64,000 bases of DNA from assembly GCA_019894735.1 (NCBI GenBank), contig JAGXOB010000004.1, positions 1 through 64,000 of the forward strand, given 5' to 3'. Origin of the DNA: Promethearchaeota archaeon (GTDB taxonomy: Archaea; Asgardarchaeota; Lokiarchaeia; Sigynarchaeales; SOKP01). The notes beneath the pieces are model-generated. The model was not told the DNA's origin, made no database searches, and saw only the letters and a program-made list of their open reading frames with translations. The stretch's first letter is position 1; each line of letters starts with the position of its first letter. This document shows positions 51,570 through 61,258 of this stretch, piece by piece. The translations under genes and the position numbers were made by a program.

Positions 51570-52331
51570 ATGCTCGAAGCTGGAAAAGACGATAATTCCG
51601 TTGAACAAAAATTAACCGAATCAGTGTATCGTTCCCATAATTTCAATGTTATACCCCCGATTATTGGAATAATTATCGCGGATCAGTATGGGAATACTAT
51701 CACGGTCTTTGAATATGATTCAAATGACGACGATAGATATGGACCTATAAAATCTTATCTATCGAAAGACCACGAGAATTTTTTAGAAATTGACTTGGTT
51801 TCCATGTATTTAAGCTCGTTTAAGATTTTTGCCGGGCAAGCCAATATTAAAAACCTTTCTCACCTCGAAATTTACGGTTCCAACATCAAAGCTCAAATCT
51901 ACTTTTTACTTGAGAAATTTATGGTTATCATATTTCTTAATTCTAATACTGACCTAAATTCAAAACAAAGAACCCTAGTTATAAAATACTGCGAAGATAA
52001 ATTAAATAATTATGAATCTGAATTTGAAAACTTTAATGACAGCAGTTCTAGAGAAACCTTATCGTTACTGGAGCAAAAGGGTAAAAAATGGTTAAAAAAA
52101 TTCAATACCCGATACATTCAGACTTATAAAAATATTTACTTACGGAAACACGAAACAACTGAGGAATTAATGAGTCAACTAGAGTCGATAATCCAGAGTG
52201 AGATAGATGAATACCTGAACTATGTTCCAGATGAGATAAAAAATAATTTTTCTAAAGAATTAAAGAATAAAATTCAAGATAAACTCTTTGAAATAAACCT
52301 AAATATACCTGAGAAATATAAGAATGATTAG
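51570..52331 (+). CDS. Longin/roadblock-like domain protein with helical C-terminus
   Basis: This 253-residue protein contains, in residues 25-125, an alpha/beta domain of longin or roadblock type. IIGIIIADQYGNTITVFEYD is the opening hairpin and FMVIIFLNSNTDLN a late strand. The remaining half is charged helices. Similar folds regulate small GTPases in eukaryotes and bacteria. The next gene on the opposite strand is a Ras-like protein, which is suggestive but not proof of a link. Confidence 0.45.
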   Translation: MLEAGKDDNSVEQKLTESVYRSHNFNVIPPIIGIIIADQYGNTITVFEYDSNDDDRYGPIKSYLSKDHENFLEIDLVSMYLSSFKIFAGQANIKNLSHLEIYGSNIKAQIYFLLEKFMVIIFLNSNTDLNSKQRTLVIKYCEDKLNNYESEFENFNDSSSRETLSLLEQKGKKWLKKFNTRYIQTYKNIYLRKHETTEELMSQLESIIQSEIDEYLNYVPDEIKNNFSKELKNKIQDKLFEINLNIPEKYKND

Positions 52332-52380
52332 AGTTTGAATATTATTAAAAAACATTACAAAAATATAAAAAAAAAGAATA

Positions 52381-53220
52381 TTAACCTTGAAATTTTACTA
52401 AAACTGTAGTAGCAATAAGATCAAGCGTTTCCTGAAAGCGTTCATCTTCTATATTTCCTATTTCAAAATAAAGGGCTCCTATCTCTCTTGTAAGAGATAA
52501 AATTTCTTCATAAGGTATAACTGTATTATTTCCTAATGCTATAACTGCTATTGGTATAGAAATCTCCTTCCGTAATTTTCGTTTAGTTTTAAATTTTAAC
52601 CCCGTGCTTTCTTTAAGCTCATCGTAATAAATTTTAAGCATATCAAAAGATTTTCGGTCTTCCTTGTTGAACACTAGAATTGCCGCTGTTGCGCCCTTAT
52701 AGAATTGAGGCCTTAAAAAAGCAAATCGGTCTTGACTTGTAACATCCCAAATTTGCAACCTTACTAGAATATCGTAAATCTCTGTGAATTTAGTTAAAAA
52801 ATTAACCCCAATAATATCCCTCTCAAGAGCTATATTAGGTTTATTAAAAGTCTGCGTAAGATAGTCTGATTGTTCTTCCATTAAACCGAGAATTATAACT
52901 TTTAGCTCGTGATCGGGCTTGTTTCCCCATTCTCTAAAGTTAGTTAGAAACTTTTCATATCTCTGGATTTTTTTCCGTAAATCGTATATTTGGGTACGTT
53001 GTTTACTTGAAAGAGTAAATCCCATGACTCGAAGCAGAACTGCTTCAGCTTGCCCTGGACTTATAGTTTTTTCATATTGCTCACTAATTTGATTGGAAAC
53101 CTCTTTAATTTCTAAATTTTTTGAAATTTTCTCAATAGGAATATCTATTTTCATTAAATATGTCTTCAAATCATTTATTTCCTTATCATTATAGGGGGGG
53201 GATTTGGAATTCATTTTCAT
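52381..53220 (-). CDS. Degenerate Ras/Rab-like GTPase domain protein
   Basis: In this 279-residue protein, residues 1-100 are helical. Residues 105-279 fit a Ras-superfamily fold: LKVIILGL at strand 1, IIGVNFLTK (like Rab switch I IGVDFxTK), LQIWDVTSQDRFAFLRPQFYKGATAAILVFN (G3 region, seen in two blocks), and IAVIALGNN at G4. The nucleotide contacts are gone. The P-loop is GLMEEQSDY in place of GxxxxGKS/T, the switch I Thr is Ile, G3 has VTSQ for TAGQ, and NKxD reads GNNT. It is probably a pseudo-GTPase with a binding role. Confidence 0.75.
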   Translation of the reverse strand: MKMNSKSPPYNDKEINDLKTYLMKIDIPIEKISKNLEIKEVSNQISEQYEKTISPGQAEAVLLRVMGFTLSSKQRTQIYDLRKKIQRYEKFLTNFREWGNKPDHELKVIILGLMEEQSDYLTQTFNKPNIALERDIIGVNFLTKFTEIYDILVRLQIWDVTSQDRFAFLRPQFYKGATAAILVFNKEDRKSFDMLKIYYDELKESTGLKFKTKRKLRKEISIPIAVIALGNNTVIPYEEILSLTREIGALYFEIGNIEDERFQETLDLIATTVLVKFQG

Positions 53221-53435
53221 CCTCCATTTCGTTCAATATTGACGGCAATCATTATTATTGACGTCCATTCTAGAAATGGACTTTCTGATATTTAAATGTT
53301 TGTGAAAAAAATCAATGAAAAATAAAACGTTTTATAGTAACAGAGTTATTTTGTATTCAAAAAAGAAGATTTATTACTAATTTAAAGTACAAATAAACTA
53401 ATAAAAAAATTTAAACTGATAGTGGGGTTACTAGA

Positions 53436-54311
53436 ATGGGATTAGGATCAATAAAGGTTAATGGTAAAAAATTTAGTGTAAAAGAAGAGCTCGGTCTAAT
53501 TAGATTATCCATAAATTATATGGATATAGTGGATATTACAGAGCTAAAAGACCTTAATAAGTTAAAAAACGTTACCTCTCTGGATCTTTCAAACAATAAA
53601 ATTACAGAATTGAGAGGCTTGGAGGAATTAACAAATCTTCAACAGCTATTTCTAAGTAATAATCAGATTAAAGAGATTGAAGGTCTTGAATCTTTGGTAA
53701 ATCTTGATCGTATATTCTTCAGTGGAAACAAAATTACTGAATTGAAAGGTCTCGACACTCTAACTAACCTACAATGGTTAGAAATTAACAATAATCAGAT
53801 TAATGAGTTAAAAGGATTAGAGTCCTTAACCAATCTTATCAAGTTGACACTTGTCGGAAACCAAATTAAGGAATTACGAAATTTAGATAAATTATCTAAT
53901 CTCGTAGTTCTCGATCTCAATCGTAACCAAATATCAGAAATCAAAAACCTAGAAGCTTTATCTAATTTAGAGCGCTTGTTTCTTGGTTACAACCAAATAT
54001 TAGAAATTAAAAGATTGGACACTTTGACCAAACTCACAGTTTTATATCTTAACAATAATAAAATTACAGAGATCAAAAATTTGGAATCGTTAGTAAATCT
54101 AGAAACTTTATACCTTGATACAAACCAGTTAAAGAGTTTAAAGAATTTTGAAAGTTTGGAAAAACTTGAAAAGCTCTACGTTTTATTTCTAGGTATGAAT
54201 CCAATAGAAGGAGAAGACAAGCAATTCGCTAAGGATAATATTGAACGAGAAGAAGTAAAAAAATTGCTCCAATCTTACAGGGAATGGAAGAAAGAAAGAG
54301 AAAAAAAATAA
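53436..54311 (+). CDS. Leucine-rich repeat protein (SDS22-like)
   Basis: This 291-residue protein carries about nine tandem 22-residue repeats from residue 38 to 250, each of the form LxxLxxLxLxxNxIxEIxGL (for example LTNLQQLFLSNNQIKEIEGL). This length is that of SDS22-type and internalin-type repeats. The concave face would bind a partner protein. The N-terminus forms a small cap and the C-terminus a charged helix. There is no signal peptide, so it is cytoplasmic. Confidence 0.9.
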   Translation: MGLGSIKVNGKKFSVKEELGLIRLSINYMDIVDITELKDLNKLKNVTSLDLSNNKITELRGLEELTNLQQLFLSNNQIKEIEGLESLVNLDRIFFSGNKITELKGLDTLTNLQWLEINNNQINELKGLESLTNLIKLTLVGNQIKELRNLDKLSNLVVLDLNRNQISEIKNLEALSNLERLFLGYNQILEIKRLDTLTKLTVLYLNNNKITEIKNLESLVNLETLYLDTNQLKSLKNFESLEKLEKLYVLFLGMNPIEGEDKQFAKDNIEREEVKKLLQSYREWKKEREKK

Positions 54312-54314
54312 TTA

Positions 54315-54779
54315 CTAATTCTTATTAATGGGAAATAAGATTTCTGTTTGAAGTTTTTCGGGAGCTACCTCAGAAGGATCATTTAAATATACTTCGTAAG
54401 CAATTCCAGTTGCTTCATATCCTTTGTCTTGAATAAATTTAGCTAATGTTTCATAAGCAGGCCTCATTTCACTATATGGCCCTAAATATAAGCAAGATGC
54501 ATATTTTCCTGCTGGTATTTCATTTGCTTCAATTTCTTGATTAGTAGGAATTTTCTTAGAGACAGGAATCCCAATCTCTACATCTAAATTTGCCATGTCT
54601 ATATTTTAATAGGCAACAAAAGGAGGACCACTCATTTGTTCATTTAATAGACCGAGATATTGCATGATTGCTCCCCAGTTCTTACCTAAAGCTTGAGGTA
54701 AATTCGAGGCAGAGCTAGTAGTTCTTATCGATAGAGTATTTTGAGCGTCGCGCTTTATTACTTTACATTTAAAACTCAT
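54315..54779 (-). pseudogene. GyrI-like effector-binding protein, split by an in-frame TAA
   Basis: Translating from ATG 54779 gives the N-terminal half of a GyrI-like (AraC effector-binding) protein: TLSIRTTSSASNLPQALG, then WGAIMQYLG and PPFVAY. A TAA at 54608-54606 follows. The frame then continues without shift as NIDMANLDVEIGIPVSKK and the rest of the domain to 54315. Homologues have a Tyr-type codon at this place (FVAYYN-D), so one base turns it into a stop. The second half has its own ATG at 54596. It is either a broken gene, two cooperating halves, or a sequencing error. Confidence 0.8.
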
Positions 54780-54899
54780 ACAATTTAACCTTTTTTTATA
54801 TTAATTTCTTTTAGTCTAATCTAATTATTATTTTTTGTTGTGATAATAACTTTTTTAATTATATATCAGTACGAAGAAAGTAATTTTTAAGTGAAAAAG

Positions 54900-56195
54900 T
54901 TAGTCCTTGAAATATTTTGCCAAAAACCATACTTCAATTACCAAACCTACTAATCCTACAACAAATGGAGCCGTGTAATTTATATTTTGGGCAAGAAATC
55001 CTCCAATCGCTCCAGTAGGTAACATACCAATTCCTCTGATAAATGTTACAATTCCATAAGAGAAGCCTTTCCTGTTATCATCTAAATTAGTTAAAGTCAT
55101 CTGCTCTGAAGGAATGAAAGTAGTAACAGCAATTCCAAAAAAGATTTGTCCAATGATCAATCCCGGAAAAAGGAAAAATGTAATCCCTTGAGCCCATAAT
55201 ACCGAAATTAAAATGTTCATGGAAAAAAATACCATTCCGAAAAATTGACTTATAATTAAACATTTTTTTCTGCCAATTTTATCTGCAATTCTCCCAGCGG
55301 GAATTTGAGAAACCATATTCGAGATTTGAAACCATAGAGCTATAAATGCGATATTTGAATTTGAGAAGTTATAATTAGCTGTTAAACCAGCGTTATAAAC
55401 AGATAATACTATACCCCATACAAAAACATCAAAAGCAAAGAAAAAAGTAGCTACTTTTATTTTTGAGTTTTGAAAGAGTTTTGGGGATTTTTTCTGTACA
55501 GAATCAGGGGAGCTACTTAAATCTCGTATTTGGATATTGCTCGAGGATGTGGGAGTTCTAATTATAAATACTAAGATCAACCACTCGATAATCAGGATGA
55601 TACTGAAAATCAGAAAATAAATTTGTGGCTCAAAAGCCGGATTTAGCACTACAAAAGACGTACCTCCAATAGCTCCCCCAAAATATGCGAAAAATACAAG
55701 ACCGTACATTATCCCCTTCTTAGTTCCCCCACTGTTTTCAGATACAAATATCTGAAAATTTAAACTGTTTACCATTGCGCCTAATACATATATGAGGATT
55801 CCCACTATAAGAATTGGGATACTATTTGAGAAAACTAATATAATTAACCCGAAAGCAAATATCGGAGGACCGAATAACCAAATTTTTTTAATCCCGTATT
55901 TATCAGATAACATACCTATTAAAGGCATAGGGAGAAACTGCATTATGTTTGAGATCGAAATTATAATACCTGTTAAAAAAAGGGAATCCCCCGTAAGCTT
56001 ATATATAAATTGTTGGAGAACTACGTTAAACGCACTGAATCCAAATCCATGTATTAGATTCATAATGATCTGAGCCCGTAGATTTCTCTTTTTTACACTG
56101 TATGATTTTTCCGTTTTGGGACCGCTTTCCGATATTCTTTCTCCACTTTTCATTATATCTTTAAATAGATTAAAGCTTAAATCGTTTGTCCTCAA
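54900..56195 (-). CDS. MFS transporter
   Basis: This 431-residue protein has twelve hydrophobic helices and major-facilitator signatures: the loop 2-3 motif GMLSDKYGIKKIW and its second-half copy GRIADKIGRKKCLII. The first 35 residues are a charged cytoplasmic tail, and a later ATG (15 codons in) is possible. The central loop (about 215-245) is serine-rich. It probably exports a drug or metabolite. The substrate is not readable from the sequence. Confidence 0.88.
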   Translation of the reverse strand: MRTNDLSFNLFKDIMKSGERISESGPKTEKSYSVKKRNLRAQIIMNLIHGFGFSAFNVVLQQFIYKLTGDSLFLTGIIISISNIMQFLPMPLIGMLSDKYGIKKIWLFGPPIFAFGLIILVFSNSIPILIVGILIYVLGAMVNSLNFQIFVSENSGGTKKGIMYGLVFFAYFGGAIGGTSFVVLNPAFEPQIYFLIFSIILIIEWLILVFIIRTPTSSSNIQIRDLSSSPDSVQKKSPKLFQNSKIKVATFFFAFDVFVWGIVLSVYNAGLTANYNFSNSNIAFIALWFQISNMVSQIPAGRIADKIGRKKCLIISQFFGMVFFSMNILISVLWAQGITFFLFPGLIIGQIFFGIAVTTFIPSEQMTLTNLDDNRKGFSYGIVTFIRGIGMLPTGAIGGFLAQNINYTAPFVVGLVGLVIEVWFLAKYFKD

Positions 56196-56255
56196 AGAAA
56201 CTAGACAAATTCGACTAAGTGATAATATTTTCCACTTAAAAATAAAAAAGTTAAT

Positions 56256-56681
56256 ATGAGTATAGTGTTTAAAGTTAATTTAAACAAAAAGGTTCAAAAC
56301 ATTATGTATCAAATTGAAAAAATTAACGACAACTGTTTCTATATTAAGGCAACTGGTACCCTTCCCCCCCCAGTCGCAGAAAGATTTATAGAAGAATTTA
56401 CGGTGTTAACAAAAAATATCAACAAAAATCTGAGCATTATCGTCGACATTTCCGATGCTATCCTTTTAAGCATAAATTCAATTGAAATAATCTTAGAACT
56501 CTTAAAAAGAAATAATGAAAAACTTTTTAGATCTGCTTTCATAGTTGAAAAAAATCCACCTTTGAACGAGGAAATCAAATATATATTAGATCACGCTAAC
56601 TCTCCTAAAAGGAAAATAGTATCCAGCATCGAGGAAGCTAAAACATGGATAGGTATTGATGAAATTGTGTTTAAAAAGTAA
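56256..56681 (+). CDS. Small STAS/SpoIIAA-like domain protein
   Basis: This 141-residue protein has alternating strands and helices: FYIKATGTLPPPVAERFIEEF, LSIIVDISDAILLSINSIEII and FRSAFIVEKNPPL, ending in EEAKTWIGIDEI. This pattern fits the SpoIIAA/STAS-like fold, in which a helix end binds lipids or partner proteins. The call is by fold pattern only. It may start at Met17 (ATG 56304). Confidence 0.5.
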   Translation: MSIVFKVNLNKKVQNIMYQIEKINDNCFYIKATGTLPPPVAERFIEEFTVLTKNINKNLSIIVDISDAILLSINSIEIILELLKRNNEKLFRSAFIVEKNPPLNEEIKYILDHANSPKRKIVSSIEEAKTWIGIDEIVFKK

Positions 56682-56711
56682 TTTGGATGATTTTTTGAAG
56701 TAGACTTCTTG

Positions 56712-57509
56712 TTAAAGGTCTAATCTTTTTTTAGATAATTCGATAGCTTTTGGGTTATTATCTACACCAATCCATTTTCTGCTTAACTTTTCGGCAACAA
56801 ACATAGTTGTTCCAGAGCCGCAGAAAAAATCCGCGACAATATCGCCTTCGTTAGATGACGCTAAAATTATTCTTTTTAATAATTTCGCTGGTTTTTCAGT
56901 AGGATACCCATGATATTCTTTTGATCTCGTGATCGTTTGATATGAAAAGATATCGTTCCACACGTCGCCAACTAATGTCCCCGGGCTTTCATCCAAATAT
57001 TGTTTCCCTCTTCTTCGCTTTCTATAAAGGCGTCCATCATCGTCTTTATATCTAAACATTTTATTAATATAATCTTCTCGATAAGCTAAATATTGTTTAT
57101 TAAATGTGGAATTTTCTGATTTCGTGTAATACAATATTGTATCGTGTTGACGCACCCAATTTTTTGCTCGACTTTTAAGGCCCGAAACGCTCCCTACGTT
57201 CCATATGATTTCCCTTCGAAAGTTGTTTCTACCAAAAATTTCGTCACATAACGGTTTCAAATCAAAAATTGCATTAGCATCGCAATGTAAGTAAAAACTA
57301 CCAACCTTTTTAAGAACGCGATGCATTTCTTTAATCCTAAGTTTCATAAAATCTAAATATTCTGTTAATGAATTCCAAATATCCGAAAATTCTTTATAGT
57401 CAACACCGCTGTAGAAAGGTGGGTCAATATATATAAGATCGATTATTTCTGAATCCAACTTCCTCATGAATTCTAGGTTCTCTGCGAGATAGACAGTATT
57501 TAATTTCAT
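56712..57509 (-). CDS. Adenine-specific DNA methyltransferase (beta-type order)
   Basis: This 265-residue SAM-dependent methyltransferase has the catalytic motif IDPPF (residues 28-32) first and the SAM-binding FCGSGTT (229-235) near the end, the order of beta-class amino-methyltransferases. GYPTEKPAKLLKRIILAS is the typical lead-in to motif I. DPPF suggests N6-adenine, not N4-cytosine. There is no restriction endonuclease nearby. The start codon is only 38 bases from that of the divergent gene at 57548. Confidence 0.88.
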   Translation of the reverse strand: MKLNTVYLAENLEFMRKLDSEIIDLIYIDPPFYSGVDYKEFSDIWNSLTEYLDFMKLRIKEMHRVLKKVGSFYLHCDANAIFDLKPLCDEIFGRNNFRREIIWNVGSVSGLKSRAKNWVRQHDTILYYTKSENSTFNKQYLAYREDYINKMFRYKDDDGRLYRKRRRGKQYLDESPGTLVGDVWNDIFSYQTITRSKEYHGYPTEKPAKLLKRIILASSNEGDIVADFFCGSGTTMFVAEKLSRKWIGVDNNPKAIELSKKRLDL

Positions 57510-57547
57510 GTGAGAATTAAATAGGAATGAACATTAATGCAATTATA

Positions 57548-57931
57548 ATGAAGAAAGAAAGGTTAAATAAGAATTTCTTGGATGAGTTTCAAGATTACGA
57601 CTTCTCAAAAATAAAAGAGACTAAAATCTTTTTAGTAGGTTCGATTCGATTTAAAGATTACTTCATTAAAATCGAGTCAATTTTACAAATTATTTATAAA
57701 AAACTTGTCGGAATTTGCTCTGTCGATGGGTTGTTAAATAAAGATACATTTAGTGAAAAAGAATGGGACAAATTACAAGAGATAGCCTTTCGAAAATTAA
57801 ATGATCAAGAAGCAATTTTAGTCATTGATGTTGATAACTATATTGGGGAGCAATCCAAGGAAGAAATTGAATATTTCAACTCACGACTACATAAACCGGT
57901 ATATTATTTGTCCAACCTTAAAAATATCTAA
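57548..57931 (+). CDS. Nucleoside 2-deoxyribosyltransferase-like protein
   Basis: This 127-residue protein has IFLVGSIRFKDYF at the start and ILVIDVDNYIGEQSKEEIEYF followed by KPVYYLSNL at the end. This is the pattern of small nucleoside-deoxyribosyltransferase-fold proteins of unknown function (gYIGEsTxxEIxYA). It may hydrolyse or sense nucleotides. I use ATG 57548. ATG 57527 would leave only 17 bases to the divergent methyltransferase start. Confidence 0.6.
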   Translation: MKKERLNKNFLDEFQDYDFSKIKETKIFLVGSIRFKDYFIKIESILQIIYKKLVGICSVDGLLNKDTFSEKEWDKLQEIAFRKLNDQEAILVIDVDNYIGEQSKEEIEYFNSRLHKPVYYLSNLKNI

Positions 57932-58093
57932 TATCTATAATTTACATTTTATAAAAATCTATATAATTAATAAACTACCTCTAAAAAATCATAAATTTAG
58001 TAAAGTCGTAATTTATTAAAGGTTAAAATAGATTTTAATCATAATTAATTAAAATGGAAACTTTAACGACAACACTCACGGGTTATAGCTAAA

Positions 58094-59074
58094 ATGGAAT
58101 TGTTCCAAGTGTTTTGGGACGATCAAAAGAAACTTTTTTTAGAATTTGAAAAAAAAGGAGAAGAGCAAGTTCTATTTCTTCCTGATAAGATAAATCGGTT
58201 AAATATTCAATTTGAAATTTCAAAAATAGTCAAACAAGAAATTTGCTACAAACAATCTCCCTCGTTGGTTTCCATTAAAAAAATCTATCATTCAAATGAA
58301 TATTTAGGCTTGTCTATCGAATTAGATGAAATTCAAGGATATATGGATATCCAGATTAAAATTTTAAAACTGACAATTTATTTATACTCCGGCCAGAGAA
58401 TTGAATATACTTTTTCAGAGAAATTTAATGTGTCTGATATCTGGGTTAATGATGATTGCTATGCTGGTTTCGAATTCGTCGATTTAAGTTTACCCAATAA
58501 TCAGAGAAAAAAAATAACTCGAGAAAGAGTAGTTCAGGCAACTAAGACCGACTTCATTCAAAAAAAAGAAGAAAAAACCGTAATTTATGAGAAGAGGAGT
58601 ATTGAAAGCATTCCGACGGATCATTCTGTAATTTCAATGATGAATGAAAGTAATAAAACTTTGAAAAATATTGAGAAACATTTAGCAACACTTGCGTTAA
58701 CTTTACAAAATATGCCTGTTAATCCAATATCTTACGGTCCTCCCTCTGGAATTCCTCAGAGAATTCCAGGACCTGGTATTGAAAGAATTAAAAGACCAGA
58801 ATTGCAATCACTAATACAAAATCAGGGATCTTCATCTAAACTTCTAGTAATAAAGGAAATGAAAACAATTTTCAGAGAATCCACAGAGAAAAATAATGGC
58901 TTTAGTATTAAAGATATTCTAAAGCCAATGGAGGAGAGTGAACTTCAGTCAATTACCTTAAGCGAAGAAGACCTTATTAAAAAGGAAGAAGAAGCAATTA
59001 CAAATCAAATTAAGCGATTTAAGAAACTACAAGAGGAAAAAATTAAATTAGAACAATTAAAAGAACCCAATTAA
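58094..59074 (+). CDS. Hypothetical protein with beta-rich N-terminus and helical tail
   Basis: In this 326-residue protein, residues 1-140 alternate strands (LFQVFWDDQKKLFLEFEK, LTIYLYSGQRIEYTFSEKF), suggesting a beta sandwich. A linker rich in Pro/Gly follows (SYGPPSGIPQRIPGPGIERI), and a charged helix ends the protein. No family is recognised. It lies 127 bases before the GPN GTPase on the same strand. Confidence 0.5.
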   Translation: MELFQVFWDDQKKLFLEFEKKGEEQVLFLPDKINRLNIQFEISKIVKQEICYKQSPSLVSIKKIYHSNEYLGLSIELDEIQGYMDIQIKILKLTIYLYSGQRIEYTFSEKFNVSDIWVNDDCYAGFEFVDLSLPNNQRKKITRERVVQATKTDFIQKKEEKTVIYEKRSIESIPTDHSVISMMNESNKTLKNIEKHLATLALTLQNMPVNPISYGPPSGIPQRIPGPGIERIKRPELQSLIQNQGSSSKLLVIKEMKTIFRESTEKNNGFSIKDILKPMEESELQSITLSEEDLIKKEEEAITNQIKRFKKLQEEKIKLEQLKEPN

Positions 59075-59201
59075 TCTCTCTGTCTTTAACTCTTAGATTT
59101 TTATCTTTAATAATCATTGTTATTTTTATTATAAATCTTTAATTAGCTTTAATTACTAAGATATAAATGAGGACACAAAACTCAATAGAGTTAGGATCAA
59201 A

Positions 59202-59978
59202 ATGTTATTAAATTACTTTATAGGCACAGCTGGTAGCGGCAAGAGTACTTTAACAGGGTTATTTAAGGATTATGTTACTAACCGAGATCCAGAAATCTCA
59301 GCAATTACTATTAATTTGGACCCTGGTGTCAAAGTAATGCCGTATAATCCTGATATAGATATAAGGGATTTTATTGTACTTGAAGAAGTTATGAACGAAT
59401 ATGGATTAGGACCAAACGGAGCTATGATCTTAGCATCTGATTTAATGGTTAATTACTTGGACGATCTAAGAGATGAAATTGACGAATATAACCCTGATTG
59501 GGTATTTGTAGATACAGCAGGACAGCTCGAATTATTTGCTTTTAGAGAAACGGGACCATTAATAGCAAGTACATTAGGATTTGGCTCGATTCAAAGGGCT
59601 GTATCCTTCCTTTTTGATTCAAATCTTGTCCTAAGACCTAATGGGTTCATATCCACACTACTTCTCGCTGCCTCTGTACAATTTAGGTTTAGAAATATAT
59701 CACAAATTAATGTATTATCTAAAGTGGATTTATTAGACGAAGATCAAATTGATATGATAGTTAATTGGAGTCAAGATTTTAAAGCATTAGAAGATTCTAC
59801 AAATGAAAGAGAAAGTGGATTGATAAGAGAACTGTCTATGCTAATTTCAGATGTGTTCATCCAATTAGGTTCCACTTCTGAATTAATTCCTAGTTCAATT
59901 AAAGAAGAAAGAGGATTGGATTTGCTCTTCGGTTATTTCCAGCGTATCTTTGACGACGACAAATCAAAATTTTATTAA
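59202..59978 (+). CDS. GPN-loop GTPase
   Basis: This 258-residue protein has the P-loop GTAGSGKSTLTGLF, the defining Gly-Pro-Asn loop in YGLGPNGAM, the G3 block FVDTAGQLELF, and NVLSKVDLL as the G4 element. Eukaryotic GPN1-3 assemble and import RNA polymerase II. The single archaeal enzyme probably helps RNA polymerase or other complex assembly. The length is standard. Confidence 0.92.
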   Translation: MLLNYFIGTAGSGKSTLTGLFKDYVTNRDPEISAITINLDPGVKVMPYNPDIDIRDFIVLEEVMNEYGLGPNGAMILASDLMVNYLDDLRDEIDEYNPDWVFVDTAGQLELFAFRETGPLIASTLGFGSIQRAVSFLFDSNLVLRPNGFISTLLLAASVQFRFRNISQINVLSKVDLLDEDQIDMIVNWSQDFKALEDSTNERESGLIRELSMLISDVFIQLGSTSELIPSSIKEERGLDLLFGYFQRIFDDDKSKFY

Positions 59979-60043
59979 AGTTTCATTGAATTAGTGAATT
60001 TATATATCAAAACAGAATGCATATTATTGAATTAAATTAGAGT

Positions 60044-61141
60044 ATGAAAATTATAGGTCCTTGTGCTGGCATAGGGTCGAGATTACGCCCGTTTACATTA
60101 AGTAAGCCTAAAACATTCATAAATGTTGCTGGAAAGACCGTTTTAGAACATATACTTAATAAGTTCAGCGATACGTTTGATTCAGACACAGAATTAATTT
60201 TAATCGTTGGATATAAGAAAAGGCAAATTACAGAATTCGTCAAACAGAAGTATAGTGATAAATTTAAATTAACTTTTATTGAACAAGAACCTCGTGGATA
60301 CAATGACGATATACCGTTTTATTGGGGTTTAGGAGAGGCGGTATATCTAGCAAATACGAGTTTTGAAGAAATTAGTTTTGCGAATAAAGAAGCAGATAAA
60401 CGTAGTGGTTCCCTAATTTTCTTAGCAGACATGATACCTATTGAGGAATACTCTTATTTAATGTATCGATATTATGAATCTGATGTAGATGGAATAATCA
60501 CTGTAATGGAAGTACCGGAAGAAGACGCAAGCTCATATGGTGTGGTTGTCGTTGATAAAAATTCACTAATTCAGAAATTGATTGAAAAGCCTAAAGATTT
60601 CGTATCAAACTTAGCAATCGCAGGTATCTACGCCTTTTCCAACTCCGCAACTAAAGCTCTCTTTGATATCCTAAAGGGGTATTTAGATAAAAGAACTGAA
60701 GACTCTAAAGAAATCTATCTGACAGAAAGTCTGCAAGAATTAATAAATAGTGGTTTTAAAATTGCAGCAATTAATCTGAAAAAAGGAATTCTGGATTTCG
60801 GTAGACCTTCGGAAGTATTAAAGGGTAATAAATACCTATTAGAAAAGCAATCGGTTAAAGTTGAAGATTTTAGGGAATTAAACATCACTTCCGAAAAGTC
60901 GTATATAAAAAGTCCTGTTTATATAGGAAAAAATTCTAAAATTATTAATTCAGTAGTAGGACCTTTTGTATCAATTGGAGCTGATTCAATGCTAGAAAAC
61001 TGCATTCTAGAAAATTGTGTTATTGAAAGAAGCGCCAACTTGAAAAATGTAATCTCTGAAAAGTCTATAATTGGTAGTAATGTAAAAGTTGAAAATATTA
61101 GTAAGAACAATTTAATAATTGGAGATAAAAGCATTTACTGA
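60044..61141 (+). CDS. Sugar-phosphate nucleotidyltransferase with beta-helix tail
   Basis: This 365-residue protein has an N-terminal nucleotidyltransferase fold with GIGSRLRPFTLSKPKTFINVAGKTVLEHIL. The substrate region includes DGIITVMEVPEEDASSYGVV and LIEKPKDFVSNLAIAGIYAF. A C-terminal left-handed beta helix of hexapeptide repeats (IGKNSKIINSVVGPFVSIGA) follows. It resembles glucose-1-phosphate thymidylyl/uridylyltransferases and archaeal bifunctional enzymes that activate sugars for surface glycans. The exact sugar is not determined. Confidence 0.87.
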   Translation: MKIIGPCAGIGSRLRPFTLSKPKTFINVAGKTVLEHILNKFSDTFDSDTELILIVGYKKRQITEFVKQKYSDKFKLTFIEQEPRGYNDDIPFYWGLGEAVYLANTSFEEISFANKEADKRSGSLIFLADMIPIEEYSYLMYRYYESDVDGIITVMEVPEEDASSYGVVVVDKNSLIQKLIEKPKDFVSNLAIAGIYAFSNSATKALFDILKGYLDKRTEDSKEIYLTESLQELINSGFKIAAINLKKGILDFGRPSEVLKGNKYLLEKQSVKVEDFRELNITSEKSYIKSPVYIGKNSKIINSVVGPFVSIGADSMLENCILENCVIERSANLKNVISEKSIIGSNVKVENISKNNLIIGDKSIY

Positions 61142-61258
61142 TTACTATTTCATTTTCCTAACAAACGATTCTTAAGGGATTTTAAGAAATTTTAATTAAT
61201 GGCGTAAAATATATTTTTAGTGAGATTAATATTAAATATAAAGAGATTTTGAAATAAC

